DNA from: Porticoccaceae bacterium
GTDB lineage: Bacteria > Pseudomonadota > Gammaproteobacteria > Pseudomonadales > Porticoccaceae
DNA length: 15,330 nucleotides
Reading direction: 5' to 3'
Assembly: GCA_003448675.1 (NCBI GenBank)
Contig: DLXZ01000068.1
Coordinates: forward strand, 1,442-16,771
The position numbers and the translations under genes were made by a program. This document shows positions 14,366 through 15,330 of this stretch, piece by piece. How positions within the stretch are numbered: the first letter of the stretch is position 1; each line of letters begins with the position of its first letter. The notes beneath the pieces are model-generated. The model had not been told where the DNA came from and made no database searches. It was given only the letters and a program-made list of their open reading frames with translations.

Positions 14366-15330
14366 TCAGAAAAAGCCCAGCTTGTTTTTGTTATATGACA
14401 TCAGCACGTTTTTGGTATTGCGATAATGATCAAGCATCATGTGGTGATTCTCGCGGCCAATACCGGAGTTTTTGTAACCGCCGAACGAGGCGCCAGCGGG
14501 ATAAACATGGTAGCAGTTAACCCAGACCCGGCCCGCTTCAATGCCTTCTATAAACTGCTGAGCCTGATGCAGGTCCCGCGTCCACACCCCCGAACCCAGG
14601 CCATAGAGGGTGTCGTTGGCGATCTCCAGGGCCTCGGCCTCATCCTTAAAGGTTGTGACACTGAGAACCGGGCCAAAAATCTCCTCCTGGAAGATACGCA
14701 TCTTGTTGTGGCCCTTGAACACAGTCGGCTCAATGTAAAAACCATCGGGATACTTTTCGTTCTGGTAGACATTACCGCCACACAGCACTTCGGCTCCCTC
14801 CTGCTTGCCCACATCCAGATAACTCATGATCTTCTGGTGCTGGTCATTGGAAGCCTGGGCGCCCATCATGGTGGTCAGTTCATAGGGGTCACCCATCTGG
14901 ATGGCAGCCACCCGGGGCAGGCATTTCTCCATGAACTTCTCGTAGATGCTTTCCTGAATCAGGGCCCGGGACGGACAGGTGCAGACCTGGCCCTGGTTGA
15001 GGGCGAACATTACCAGCCCTTCGATGGCTTTATCGAGGAACTCATCGTCTTCGGCCATAACGCTTTCCAGGAAAATGTTTGGCGACTTACCGCCCAGTTC
15101 CAGGGAAACCGGAATAATGTTATCGGCGGCGTACTGACTGATCAGGCGGCCCGTGGTGGTCTCGCCAGTAAAGGCGATTTTCTTGATGTCCGGGTGGCTA
15201 GCCAGTGGCTTACCCGCCTCGGCGCCAAACCCATTGACCACATTAAGCACACCCGGTGGCAGCAGGTCGCCGATGACTTCCAGCAAAATCAGAATGGATA
15301 CGGGGGTCTGCTCGGCGGGCTTGAGCACCA
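14366..15330 (-). CDS. NAD-dependent aldehyde dehydrogenase, ExaC/AldB type (5' end outside window)
   Basis: Oxidises aldehydes, typically acetaldehyde from ethanol, to the acid. Only the C-terminal 321 codons or so are in the window; the frame continues past the right edge, and the GTG near the edge is an internal valine (VLKPAEQTP). Visible motifs are the cofactor-binding FTGETTTGR, the general-base Glu in LELGGKSPN, the catalytic Cys in [11 protein letters not shown], and [10 protein letters not shown]. The Glu-to-Cys spacing is about five residues longer than in mitochondrial ALDH2, as in AldB/ExaC enzymes. The C-terminal end YNKNKLGFF also fits this subgroup. It is followed by DUF779, a common pairing. 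The substrate cannot be fixed from the sequence. Confidence 0.95.
   Translation of the reverse strand, partial: VLKPAEQTPVSILILLEVIGDLLPPGVLNVVNGFGAEAGKPLASHPDIKKIAFTGETTTGRLISQYAADNIIPVSLELGGKSPNIFLESVMAEDDEFLDKAIEGLVMFALNQGQVCTCPSRALIQESIYEKFMEKCLPRVAAIQMGDPYELTTMMGAQASNDQHQKIMSYLDVGKQEGAEVLCGGNVYQNEKYPDGFYIEPTVFKGHNKMRIFQEEIFGPVLSVTTFKDEAEALEIANDTLYGLGSGVWTRDLHQAQQFIEGIEAGRVWVNCYHVYPAGASFGGYKNSGIGRENHHMMLDHYRNTKNVLMSYNKNKLGFF

Overview
The window is a chromosomal segment of a gammaproteobacterium. The evidence is a type II secretion (T2S) cluster in the Xanthomonas xps gene order, a tusDCB-tusE tRNA-thiolation set, and an ExaC/AldB-type aldehyde dehydrogenase with its DUF779 partner. A marine Cellvibrionales-like or related lineage would fit, but the sequence alone does not settle the genus.

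Layout. Positions 1-719 contain no convincing gene. They hold a short direct repeat, two inverted repeats and a possible terminator at the end of gspD. Positions 720-11891 (minus strand) are a near-continuous T2S operon, transcribed right to left as gspE-F-G-H-I-J-K-L-M-N-D. Several junctions overlap or almost overlap; the largest gap, about 275 bp before gspD, contains a candidate extra promoter. A 142-bp divergent intergenic region (11892-12033) separates gspE from tusD and carries a perfect TATAAT box for gspE and a 6-6-6 palindrome. Positions 12034-13490 (plus strand) are tusD, tusC, tusB and tusE, overlapping or tightly spaced, followed at 13515-13877 by a protein of the pterin-4a-carbinolamine dehydratase fold with altered catalytic residues. 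Positions 13927-15330 (minus strand) are a DUF779 gene preceded by an aldehyde dehydrogenase that runs off the right edge.

How the genes work together. GspE (ATPase) and GspF (membrane platform), with GspL and GspM, drive assembly of a pseudopilus made of GspG and the minor pseudopilins GspH, I, J and K. The GspN/GspC-like protein would couple this platform to the GspD secretin. GspD carries a lipoprotein signal, so it may need no separate pilotin. No classic gspC with a PDZ or coiled-coil end and no gspO prepilin peptidase lies in the window. TusBCD and TusE form the sulfur relay that feeds MnmA for 2-thiouridine in tRNA; TusE has only the single C-terminal cysteine, which argues against a DsrC-type sulfur-oxidation role.

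I see no CRISPR array, prophage, toxin system, tRNA or rRNA. No clearly new multi-gene system is evident. The most notable points are the lipidated secretin with an xps-type layout, the catalytically altered pterin-dehydratase homologue beside tusE, the palindromic divergent promoter, the unusual basic tracts in GspM and GspN, and the unexplained left-hand intergenic block.
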